A DNA stretch of 64,000 nt from Sphagnum compactum (taxonomy: Eukaryota; Bryophyta; Sphagnopsida; Sphagnales): NCBI GenBank assembly GCA_965153455.1, contig OZ234502.1, forward strand, positions 12,183,495-12,247,494. The letters run 5' to 3'. The notes under the pieces were generated by a model. It did not search any database, was not told the origin of the DNA, and saw only the letters and a program-made list of their open reading frames with translations. The position numbers and the translations under genes were made by a program. Positions 33,180 to 44,000 of this stretch are shown in pieces; position 1 is the stretch's first letter, and each line of letters begins with the position of its first letter.

Positions 33180-33804
33180 GTCTAAATCTCTAGCGATTTT
33201 TTCCCTTGAAATATGGCAATTTGTCCACATTTTTGTTCCCAAAAAACCCTTTGTACACTTTGCACTGGATTTTATTTTTTGTTGCCATTGTGTAGGGAAT
33301 TTGCCGAAAAGAGAACACTGTTTTGACCGATACAGAGAGAGGATTTTTCATGGAAAGAATAGCCCAAATTCACCATATTAAAAAATAAATCCAGAATTCC
33401 AGATTTTTATGATAAGTTTAGGCAAGAATGCAGGAGGATCCTTATTTTTTGAAAAACATTCATATCTGATATAGAGCCAAATTTGGCCAAACGCTTTTCT
33501 GGATCATTTTCATTAAATTGGCGATATAAACACTGGAGTCTGGCTCCCACCACATTTACAGGGCAGACAGTAGTGCTTGTTCTTATTTCTACTCAACTAC
33601 TCCAAATGCAATCTCCACACCTGGATTCAGGTTTTGCCGTGCACGGTAGCCTTTTTAAAAAATGGCTAAATTTCGCCAAAAAGTTAAATTGAAAACTAAA
33701 ATTTAAAATAAAGTGATTTTGGAGGTTTTCAGTTGCCAGAAGTACTCAGGGGGGAAAAAAAAAAGGGGGTAAAAGTTGCCAGATTTATATATTTGATTTT
33801 CATT
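33180..33804 (+). repeat. AT-rich dispersed repeat, second copy
   Basis: It shares TTTTTGTTCCCAAAAA, GGCTAAATTTCGCCAAAAAGT, AAAGTGATTTTGGAGGTTTTCAG and GCCAGATTTATATATTTGATTTTC with the region left of Helitron 2 (19330-19603) and, inverted, with 9966-10140. It has no coding content. The palindrome-ended unit follows directly. Confidence 0.6.
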
Positions 33805-33894
33805 GTGTAGCCAAAGATATAGAAGGATGATTAAAGATTTTTTACTTCATTTCTGGCTAAATCTTCCTAGGGATGATCACCACTTTGGCTACAC
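33805..33894 (+). repeat. Short palindrome-ended repeat, best-preserved copy (90 bp)
   Basis: It begins GTGTAGCCAAAG and ends with the exact inverse CTTTGGCTACAC, a perfect 12-bp terminal inverted repeat around a 66-bp centre. The centre is AT-rich and also partly self-complementary (AGGATGAT near one end, GGATGATCACC near the other). Related copies lie at 9859-9965, 11412-11545 and 58602-58713. No target duplication is obvious, and each copy sits in similar wider flanks, so it may be one module of a longer repeat. Confidence 0.75.
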
Positions 33895-36800
33895 ACCAAA
33901 ATTCCTTAACAAAACACTGGCACTGCTCAGCATTACAGCCCGTAAAGTGAAGTACATAAAATGGCCACAGTGAACCAGCACCCACCAGCGTACAATGAAG
34001 GATGAATGGTAAGTGATCAGGAAACAGTTTTCTGTTGGGTTTCAGTTCCCTGGCTAACCATGGTGGTTAGCTCACTTGTTTTTGTTTCTACCTACCTACT
34101 AACAACCCACAAGCAGGTAGGTAGTAAAAACAGCCCTTACCTATGTATAAACCATTTACTTACCCAGTAGTTATCTAGTAGTGACCTATTTTCTTACCAA
34201 TCTACCTACATATGAGACCTATTATTTCCTACAGAATCGGTTACCAAGGTGAAACCAAATATTAACTCAGTTGAGGTTCATCCACAACCGAGTAATAGTG
34301 GGCATCCAATGGATGGTGCGCTTGTGTGTGCTAGAGTCCTGTGGCCCATAAGAGCACATACACACAGATGATGGTGATGATTGAAGATATATTCCCTTTC
34401 CAGGAATGCCCCAAAAACAATAAGGATATATATATTCAAGAAGAAGACACCACCCCAAAACACAAAACCCTAATTTTGGTGAACTAAAGATGAATGGGTT
34501 ATGGGCCAAAAAGACTTGGCTTTAGTTTGGTGGACGGATGCTTTTGTGCTGACTTGCTTGCCAACTGGTCAAAAATCGAAAGGGATTCCGTCAATGGTTT
34601 CATGCTTAGGTAGCACTGCAGCCATGCAGTAGCCTACCAGGCCTAAAGTGAAGATGAAGAAAAGCCCCCAAAGGTTTAAAAGGCGTATTTGCCATGCACT
34701 TCATAGAATTTTGGCAGCTAAAGTGACACCACATGAAAGGCTCATGAAATGGATCTTATGTTCGAGTTGTGAACTCAAGCAAGTTCAAGGCCTGAAAATT
34801 AGTGGAGTCAGACAAAAATGCCTAATGGTTTTAACGTTTGTTTGTAGAGCTACAAATCAATTTTTGGACACCAAATTGGACCCGGAGTTTACAATTAAAA
34901 GTGCAACATTTTACAATTTACATGCGAACTTAGTGTCCTGAATTGGTTCAAGCTTTGAAGCTTTTGTATTTTAATTAGCCAACTTTGGGGACCCAAGTGG
35001 GGTGCACATGTAAAAGCTTTTTATTTGTATAAGCGACATGCTAATGTCATCATGAAGGAATTATTGTCCGAGGGAAGTAGAAGACAACGTATATATCTAA
35101 ATAAAAAGACCACAATCCAATGCACTTTTAAAACTAACAATCTTGATGCGAATCAAAACCGTCCATTAACCAACAACTAATTGAGGTAGTAGTTCCTTTT
35201 TTCTTGGAGGTGTGGGGCTTTTGTCGGTACCGGAATCCTCACTTGAGATCACCCATCCTAGTGCAATTAACGAACTTTAATAGGCACTTTTGCTTGATGT
35301 ATTCAGTTGCAAGATGGTGCGTTAGCTCCAACATCTTGCCTACTTGAATTGCAAACTTGTCTTCCATTTGATGAACTTATGTGTGTATGAAAAATACACA
35401 CATATGTGTGAGATGTGTGGTGTGTATGGAAGGAGAGCCCAAGTTAATTGTGCTTGTATAAAGGTCTCTTCCTACAAGAGATAGGCTTTGTTTGAACCTA
35501 GTGAGGAGGTGGGTAGAACATATCTTGGCTCAATTTGCCTCATGCATGTTGTGTATGTGATTATTTGATTCTGAATGCTATGTTAGGAAGGCAGCAGCAA
35601 GTAGACTTGGTTCAACACTGCCCCATTCATTCATCATGCAAATACAAGGATGCACGAAAGGCATGTGTCTTGCAGGAAGAGTATGGAGGAGCTAGTAGAG
35701 TGATGAAGGAATCCAAGGACAGCTGGGAAACAATGAATATTATACAAGTCAAAAAGTAAACTTGACCAAGGAGTTCAGAATTTGGACCCCACAATTATAA
35801 TAAGAATCCAACTTTGAAAACTTGGGGACTTTGGAAAATGCATGGGATTGTTACCTAAGACAAAGTCTATGGGGAGGAGCTACAACAAGGCCAAGAAAAG
35901 GGGCAACCTTAAAAAGTCCTAGCCTATTGTCTTCTTTAAAAAAGTTTGGAATAAAAAGTCCCATCTCACAAGCCTGCCATTTTCCTCAAGACAAGCTAGA
36001 AAATGGGATCACAAGCACTTTGGTGTCCCATGTAGCCTAAGACTTTTCTGTTGACTTGATGGTGTCTCATCCATTCGGACGTTTTGCATATGCTTAGGGC
36101 CAACTGTGACTGGTTTCCGTGGTAAAGAAGAGAACACGATGTTAAAAGCAATGGCAAGGTGTCCTCTACCAGTGTTGGCTAGATCTTACTAATGTTCCTA
36201 GATCAGGTCGGGCGTGGTCTTTGTCAGCTGGATCACTGACTCTCACACAGGACCTCAACACATTAGTGAAGACCCACTTAGTAACAATTTTCAATGTTGG
36301 AACATGTAATCCAGTTTACAATTCATTGGCTTAGTGATTAAGAATACTTGTTGAGTCATGCAGAATACCAGCTCTAGCATGTGACCCAGCAAACATATTT
36401 CTCACGTTCAAGTTTAGTTATTTCCTTTTTTCCAACTCTACCCATAAAACTAAAACTGGGACTGCACATAGATGGGTGACTACTAATAATAACAAACAAC
36501 CTAGACCGACCACTATGGTTGGCTAATCAGAAACAGGGAGCAACAGTCCTATGATCCTAACATATATATTAGGCTCTGATGTGCCATTTACCAGCCTCAG
36601 CATCCTGTGAAAAGATGCTGGGCCGAACCCATTTTGCAGAGCCAAACGAGCATATGTTTTGACTTTTCTTCACCCAATTTTCTTTTGCTTCGTCACATAC
36701 TGAGCACCCCCTGGAGGGTGAGGTTTGCAAATTCTGAGGACTGCCCAATATATGTTGTCAAGATCCGTTTTGAATCAAAACATTATTTGTACATCCCAGA

Positions 36801-38989
36801 AGGACGGACTTGTAGCATAAAGTGTTATAATCATCTCACAGGATCTATCTTGGAAAATTGGGAATTCATGAGTAAAATGGAGAAGCCCAACCATCCAAAA
36901 ACTTAGGGTTCAAAGGAGAAATTATTATCTTCTGAGATGAACAGTGAAAGAAGACAGAGCATGTCAGTGGGGTTTGCATGCGTGCCAAAGTGGTACCCCA
37001 CCCTGTAAAAGTTCTCATTGGGTCTCCTACAGAATAGTAAAACTTAGATGATAAAGGTATTAGTCAAGTAAAATTACATTCATCTTCCACTCTGTACCAT
37101 ACACACAATCCAAGCAAATGGTCTGGTATTTGTCACCAAGTACCACAAATAATCCAAGTAGTAGGCATAATCCATCTAACATCAGTGTCTAGACAAGACA
37201 ATAATTGTGTCGTGTTTGTACACAATGCCACATGTTGGGGTTGCAGCTGACCTTGGTGATTATGATGCCTATCGAGATCAATGTGTTCTTCAGCACACTC
37301 CAAAAGAGTGAGCTCTTCTTCCCTTGAGACATTTGTGCTTGCATGACTCAATAAATTTGTGGCTTGTATGTGACTTAATGTCTGGTAGCGTGACCTTGTG
37401 TCAAATATTCATGTCATATTATTCTCCTGCACAAGCAAGCCTAGACTTAAGGTTGAGCCTTTGTCAAGCAAGGCTTGAAAGAAAGGCTTAAGCTTTAGGG
37501 CACAACAATTAAAGTGGGGAGGACCTACACCATAGAATGTGGTCAAAAAGAACTTCCACCCGACATATTACCAATGGACACATTTTGGGAACAACAAACC
37601 CCAATCAACAAAAGTTGTGCAAAGGCACGCTAGACCGACACCAACTCATGGACCCACAATCATAAGAAAAATCCAATATGAAAGAGGGACATTTGTTTCC
37701 AAGGACTTTTAAAGTAGGACTGGTGAGCTGTGAGGTCCTAGAAGTCACACCAGTGGCAATACAAAAGCATATGATTCAACAAAAGACAAAGAATTAGTTG
37801 ACCTATTGAGGGGGCGGACATGGCTCAAAGCAATGCGCTAGTTGAAACCTAAGTTTAAAGGTTTGTTTGGGCCAAAACTTCAAATGAGAACAAAGAAAGT
37901 ATATCACTCACTCACTCACTCAATGTCAAAAACCACTGACCCACTCGATTGGTAGTGAACTTTTCAACAACAACAAAAAAAAAAACTAAAATTCTTTTGG
38001 GTGTTTGCGCTACCTAATAATATCAAAATCAAAAATTGTACAATGTGCCTAAAGAACATGCACCTAGTTACAAGAATCCAAAGCTTGATATGGATCGCCA
38101 GAAAAAGAGTGTACATACACCAATTTCCAAAAGCCAAGGATAGATATTACATTCGAACACATTGACACATGAAGAATTTGATCCCGGGATGCACAAGTGG
38201 GTGTTTCAAAGCGTTTTGCAAAAAAAATCAGAAGGGTGTTTTTATTCATTGTACAAAAAGAGAAGTGAAAGCTTATTCGGTAGGTACATATGCAGTCCCA
38301 CCACCCCTCTTTAGGAAGAGCATTTATTTCTTCAGATCCTAGAATTGCTTGAAGTGAATCAATCAGCTGGTCTTTGCATTCCAGCAAGTTATTCATAACA
38401 AGAGTAAACATGTGAAACTAATTCTGTGGAGTCCTGAACTTATCAAAAACAAAATAAAAATAAAAATACAAACTATATATGTCCCGTGGAGATGGCCTGA
38501 TGTTACATCATTTCGGGCTAATTTAAACCTGCCAAATGTTTAGCACCATTTTGCAAAATGAATAGCAACAGCAAAACCCATGATAGATTAGGTCTCTCTG
38601 GACCTAGATCATCTTCAACAAGATCTAGTGCAACCCCAATTTCTCGCACTCTGGCTCTTGACCATGAAGAAAAATCCTTCTTCAGTCAAGTAGATCAAGG
38701 AAGAAGAAGATCTGGATCAGAAGCTCCAAAATTAAATTTGTTGAAGAGAAGAAGAAGAAGAAGAAGAAAAAGAAAAAAGAATAAGAACAAGGTAGCTTAG
38801 AAAAAGAAGCAGTTTAAGAAGAAGGAGAAGATTCTTGAAGAAGAAGAAGATGATGATGATGATGTTACAAGATGGCAATTGAAGAAGAAGAAGAAGAAGA
38901 GTTGTGAAATCTACAATATGGGCAGGAAACCATTGTCCTGAGCCTGGCAGGACTACGGCATGCTGCATGCATGGCTGCACACATGAGTT
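33895..38989. other. Intergenic DNA; HD-Zip 3' flank at the right end
   Basis: No supported gene lies here. A small local palindrome (CTACCTACCTAC ... GTAGGTAG) occurs at about 34093-34132. A minus-strand open frame at 38064-38411 (EEINALPKEGWWDCICTY) has no family match I can name and no splice context, so I leave it uncalled. The last 450 bases (about 38540-38990), presumably HD-Zip 3' UTR, are strongly purine-rich on + ((GAAGAA)n, (GATGAT)n). Confidence 0.5.
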
Positions 38990-40588
38990 CTAAATGTTGG
39001 CAAATGGCCAATCCCACCAAGACAAAGCTCCATGCTCCTCCACTTGAGTTGCAGATAAATAAGTAGAAGAAGAATCCTGATCCTGAAAGCAGCAGCTGGG
39101 ACTCATTGTAGCTGCAGCAGCAGCAGCAGCAGCGTGATCATCTCTGAGGTTGTTGATACTGCGTGGGTTAATATACGGTTGGGGAGAGAAAACACGCCCA
39201 TAGACATCATCAGACTCGGTTAGATCCATCATTGCATTTGCAGACTGATCCAGGAGTGTATCTGCTGGTCTTATGATCTGCAGGGCCGGATAGGCGACCG
39301 GCTTGCACTGATCTTCCAGCTGCGTCTGAAGCGAAGAAGAATTGAGTCCACTGTCGATTGTGCGAGGGCTGTCAGCGTCCAGTATTTCGCTTGATGTGCA
39401 GCTGGCTGAGCTAATGGGCGATCCATCTTTCCTTCTCCGTGGAGGAGGAACTTGATCGGCCATAATAAATGTTGATGATCTCGGCAGCAGCTGATTCACA
39501 TCTCTAGTGCTACTAAAGAATTCCAGTTGTAGCTTCTCCGGTTTTACCAAAGCTGCTGGGTTGTTGGAACCTGGGGCCGGGTGTGGCCACGCTTGTGTGG
39601 TACTCCCCTGCTGCTGCACGACCTTGCAGGACACGTCTTCTTCTACAGCAGCAGCAGCAGCTTCGCATCCTGAATATTCCTCTTCAGGCTGAGCTTTTCC
39701 CGTTAGCCACTGCACCTGGTGATCGACCCAACAGAACAGAAGTTAGAATACGTTACGCGAGCTTCAGATACATTGCAGCTTGGGATCATGAAGTTCAGAA
39801 GTTGGGTGCATATTCTTCACCTTAGCCTTGAGCTCCTTTTTCTCTTCAATCACAGCTTGGAGTTCCGACTTCAATCTGTTGTAGTCCAGGGTGAGAACTT
39901 CGTAGTCACGCTCTAGCTGTTTGGTTTTACAACGCGCGCGACGGTTCTGAAACCACACAGCCACTTGTCGTGGCTGAAGCCCTAGCTCCTTGGCCAGCTG
40001 CAGTTTCCTTTCAGGCTCAAGCTTGTTCTCCAGCCCGAAGTTCCTTTCCAGTGATCTCACTTGATCGAAGGTGAGCCTTCTCTTCTTCTCCACATTCTGT
40101 GCACACTCGTCACCACCCGCATATAAGTCATCCCCTGCCTCATCGATCACCGAAGCTGCTGCCTCATAAGCTGAAGCTGGATAGAAGGACGACTCGGCGC
40201 CGCGCTTCTGGCCACAACCCATAACTGCGTCTTCCAGGCTTCCGGTTGACCGAGATGCTGCAGATCAAGACATAGATCCATCCCAAATTGTTCCTGAGAT
40301 GCTATACAATCATATATAATATATTTTTTTGTCAAGTATGAATTAATTCCTAGAAGCAGAAGAAACTAGCTAGCTGATGATCCTTCTTCTCATTGTAGTA
40401 CTGGGTTTGGCCCATTATAACAAACCTTGAAGCTGCGCCACAGCTGCAGGAGAGCAAGAGGCAAGCATCGCCACCAATGTGTCTGTGGAGTTGCAGCTCT
40501 GGCTCCGCTGCATTATCATCAAATTCGGAGCTGCAGCCCCGAAATTAGCATGAGCTGCTGCTAGACTTCCAATATTGCAGTTCGTCAT
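38990..40588 (-). CDS. HD-Zip class I homeodomain-leucine zipper transcription factor
   Basis: HD-Zip I proteins are plant-specific nuclear regulators binding CAATNATTG-type sites as dimers. Inferred exons (minus): 40588-40426, 40257-39821, 39715-38990, joined by GT-AG introns of 168 and 105 nt into 441 residues. The homeodomain (about 112-168) contains [35 protein letters not shown] and KTKQLERDY. The leucine zipper follows at about 169-210 and crosses the second junction (ELKAK-VQWLTGK). The C-terminus ends [11 protein letters not shown], equivalent to the LAFWGWP activation (AHA-like) end of Arabidopsis ATHB1, and there is an Ala run near 39115-39140. The first in-frame ATG is 40588. The frame is open upstream to a TAA near 40688 without an earlier ATG, so another 5' exon or a non-AUG start is possible. 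Class I rather than II: no LxLxL or CPSCE motif. Confidence 0.9.
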
Positions 40589-40628
40589 GGAATTTAGCTG
40601 GTCCAGGATCTGATCAACTCTTGCTTCT

Positions 40629-40676
40629 TCAGCTGCTGCATGACCTGATCCTGAATATGGACTCCTGCTCAACCAT
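40629..40676 (-). CDS. Second short upstream ORF (15 codons) before the HD-Zip I start
   Basis: ATG at 40674-40676 reads MVEQESIFRIRSCSS and stops at TGA 40629-40631. It is out of frame with the HD-Zip coding sequence. A ribosome scanning the leader would meet it about 90 nt before the proposed main ATG at 40588. Confidence 0.4.
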   Translation of the reverse strand: MVEQESIFRIRSCSS

Positions 40677-40757
40677 ACCGGATAAAATTAAACCTGGTCT
40701 ACTACAGCGGCTGGCTGTATAACAAGTCTGGAGATCAACTAGTTAGAGTTTAGCAAT

Positions 40758-40850
40758 CTAGAGTTCTCTGGAGATCAGGAACAAATTCACGAAAGAGGCC
40801 AGCCGGGAGGTGTAGGGAGAGAGAGATATATGTACAAAAATGAAGTGCAT
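40758..40850 (-). CDS. Upstream ORF (30 codons) in the HD-Zip I leader
   Basis: An ATG at 40848-40850 opens a 30-residue frame beginning MHFIFVHISLSPYTSRL and ending at TAG 40758-40760, about 170 nt before the proposed main ATG. The peptide is hydrophobic and Ser/Leu-rich. The leader of the related Arabidopsis gene ATHB1 is known to contain a conserved peptide uORF (CPuORF33) that represses translation. I cannot compare the sequences from memory, so homology is a hypothesis. Its presence in the mature leader also depends on the unknown transcription start and any 5' UTR intron. Confidence 0.4.
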   Translation of the reverse strand: MHFIFVHISLSPYTSRLASFVNLFLISREL

Positions 40851-40924
40851 CTTCACAAGGACGATAGCTAAGCTCCGAAGACAAATGAACTAGTCGATCC
40901 CTTTACGATATCTGGAACGGCAAC

Positions 40925-43614
40925 TGGTTTACATGACAAGTATAAAAAGAAAAGCAGCAGCAGCTGCAGCAGCAATGGATTGCAGAGCTGGTAAAGAACT
41001 TGCTAGGCTATGTACCTGCAGCAGCTTCACAGACTGTCACCCTAGTGCACGAAGCTAGTTACCTGGTGAGGCCTACAGCTAGTACCACCTACGACGTCGT
41101 CGACGCTGCAAGTTCCTTCTTTACATATGGTAGGCCATGTAAAGAAGCTCTTTCTTAGGTTCTTCTTCTGATGATCAACGGCCCCACCACATCACTGCAT
41201 GATCCACCCTACCCCCACAGACTTCATCGTCTCCCAAACAAAATCAACAAACCAATCCATGAGGAAGCTTCCCAAGAGAATTCCTGGCACACTGCTGTCC
41301 CCAAACCAACCGAATGAATGCATTAGCTCACACTTTATAATTCCCAATGGATCATCATCATCATCATCATCTTCTTCTTCTTCTTGTCATGCCACAATGC
41401 TCAGCTGTATCCACCCATCCATCCATCCATCATCTATCCCTCCTAGTCGCTAACTAAATCATCTCACCTTCATCTGCTCAAGATGAGATGATCTCATGTG
41501 AGAGATCATCATGTCAGCATAATCCACACTTAAAGTCTAACCGGGCCAAAATTTCTTTAGTGTAGTTGGATCTGGGCAGCTTTCAGAAAAGGTATGATTA
41601 CCTCAGTTGCCAAGCAAGAATCTTACTTAGGGTTTTAGCAGGGTTCTTTACCCTTCTATAAGATTCTTCGCATAAGATTCCTCGCCAGTTCTTTACACAC
41701 ATTAAGGCCCTCAGATGCAGGGGGCATAACTAGGATGCGGAATCCGCCCCTTGGCTCTCCCTCGGGTAGACTCCTCATTCTTGTAATGCTTGCCCGTGGA
41801 CTCCTGCCTGCCCCCAACCCTCGACTATTGCCTCACTCTCGACTCATGCGTGACTCACAACCTGCCCGTGGACTCCTGACTCCCGCCCCCTCTTTGGGCC
41901 TTACTTACCACGGAAAAGACCTGCATCCATTTTCGTAGTGGAGTTGGAGGGCACGTTACAGGCCCCAATATTTCCTGGATGTAAAGGATGGGCATTTTGG
42001 AAAATCCTAATGTCTGCCTAATATGTATGTGGCCATTTCATTTTTAGAAATGCCCACTTTCTTTTCTCCCTATGATTCTTGGTGGGTATCCACCAGGTAC
42101 CATAAGACAAAAATTACAGTATATAATATTTTGGTGCAGCTGGTCTTCACTCTTACACGGTAAAGCCCAAGGATCAGGCTTTACTCGGATTTGGGCCCTT
42201 ATTTTAGTAAAGCTCATGGCCATGGGCTTTATCCTACACTAAATGTACTTTCAAACACAAACACGTGCACTGTAGACTATAAATTAAATTTGCTAGAATT
42301 TTAATTTTGTCTCTCTTGTATAATTTTGTGTCCCCCCCCCTTTTGCATGTGGTTGTTTCCATATTGGAAGGCTATGGGATTTAGGTGAGTAAATTAGGGT
42401 GATGTTACATCAGGCTAGGTCCTTGGGTTTGTAGATTGGAGGTTCTAAGTTCTATATATGAGAAGCATCACATTTGGCATGTAACAGGACAACTGGTCTC
42501 TTTCCAAAATTGAACTAGAACTTAAACTAGGGATGTTGTCATGTTTGAAACAAGATTAGGTTTCCTAGGTAGACCAAATATAACTTTGTGGAAGAAAAAA
42601 AGAAAAAAGCTTGGACTTATATTTTAAGCAAGTTATTACATTTGTTGGTTGTACATAATTTTAAGTGTTACATAATGTCTACTTTAAACTATGTGCACAA
42701 GTTGAACAAATTGATACTAACCGAAAAAAACAAAAAGTTTAATTATGTGTAATGGACATGAAACTAGACTTGATTATTATCAGGATTGGCTCTAAACTCT
42801 TTGAAAAACTGACTGGAACCAAAGGTTTTTAAAATTCATTGATCTGGTCTCAAAACTAGATTAAAGGTTCTATCAAAAACCAAACAACACTGGTTGTTTC
42901 ATGTCATACTCAGCATGTATGCGATACATGGCAAGTACCCATCAAGTATCACAAGAAAAAGGATGGCCAAAAAAAAATGGCAAAGAGGGCCTTACCCTCA
43001 AGGACAGGTGTTCCCCATATTAGGCCTCACCTCTGCATCGCCCATGCCCCTTATACTAGTAACATCCTCCCCATGGCCTTAACATATACATATTCCTTGG
43101 TTATAATTTTCAACTCAAGGGTTGGACCATAGACGACAAGGAAAGGGTATCACCTAGAGTTGGGCACATGAAAACCACCTTCACCATGGTTGGTGCCAAC
43201 CACCCATCACCCTAGAAGAAGCATTCATGAAATAATTGGTCATCTCAAGAGAGATCATCCATAGTTTGGCACACAATTAATGTCGCAAATTTCTAGTGGA
43301 TATATTTTTAGAAAACTTTTCACTAGTATACTAGTTAATTCTAGCCGTGTGGGAACTTGTTGAAGGCACCAAACCTTTGAGAAGAAGTCTGATGGTCCAA
43401 TTCTTACTCTTAGAAGGCCGAGCATGGATTGAAGCTAGAAACTAACCTACAATAGGGTCGGTTCTGCTAGGCACACATGATTATTACCCTGGCAGCACTT
43501 GTCCCTACTTGAGCACCACAACCATGAGGCAAATGCGTTTCGGGCTTCACTATGCAAGGTGCTAAATATTCCATTGAACTTCACAGGGTGAAAGCAAATG
43601 CCCTGTGCAGTGCC
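40925..43614. other. HD-Zip upstream region and intergenic DNA with microsatellites
   Basis: Likely promoter-side sequence of the HD-Zip gene lies at 40925-41200, including (GCA)n at about 40955-40975. Simple repeats follow at 41350-41440 ((ATC)n, (TTC)n, (CCAT)n). At 41780-41895 the phrase TGCCCGTGGACTCCTG occurs twice about 70 bp apart in a CT-rich patch. No gene is recognised. Confidence 0.5.
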
Positions 43615-44000
43615 CATCAGGTTTTGTGCAAGGTTGGACAGATCATGTGGCTGGAGGTTTTAGATTTCACCCAAAAAAAACCCCAATATGGTGGTAGTTG
43701 GAATTAGGCTAGTAGTAAAGTCTATCTGGTTCTACAATAGTGTGGTGCAGGCCTGGTTCTGCTGCACAAGGTTCGACAGATGTGGGTGAAGCTTTTTAGA
43801 TTTATCCAAGGAAAATTCAAAACCTGTCTTGCAGTGTGGTGGTTGCAATTTGGCTATTGGTAAGTATATGGTTCTCCAATAGTGTGGTGCCTGCATGGTT
43901 CCACGCAAGGTTGGACAAATGTTGGTGTAGCTTCTTAATTTAATGAAAAAAAACCTACCACAGTAAGGTTCTTGGAATTACGCTAGTGGTCAGAATCTTG
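43615..44000 (+). repeat. Degenerate ~138-bp tandem repeat, three units
   Basis: The anchor word (G/A)CAAGGTT(G/C)GACA occurs at 43628, 43765 and 43905. Each is followed at similar distances by TTTTAGATTT-like sequence, a GTGGT..TTGGAATTA(C/G)GCTA phrase and AATAGTGTGGTGC. Units are about 137-140 bp and diverged. No coding function is apparent. Confidence 0.65.

Noticed and set aside
33114-33180. Possible intron in the Helitron 2 helicase (GTGAAT...TTTTTTCAG)
   Set aside because: Donor-like and acceptor-like bases exist, but joining them soon gives a stop and does not recover the TINKSQGQT motif. Truncation is simpler.
38064-38411. 115-codon minus-strand frame (NALPKEGWWDCICTY)
   Set aside because: It looks somewhat protein-like but has no recognisable family, splice partners or repeats of the pattern elsewhere. 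Left uncalled.
38558-38800. Lys/Arg-rich plus-strand frame
   Set aside because: It arises from GAA/AGA simple repeats in the likely HD-Zip 3' UTR on the opposite strand.
40147-40335. Alternative minus-strand frame ahead of the HD-Zip homeodomain
   Set aside because: It overlaps intron 1 and exon 2 in the wrong frame. The splice at 40426/40257 gives a better, in-frame N-terminus.
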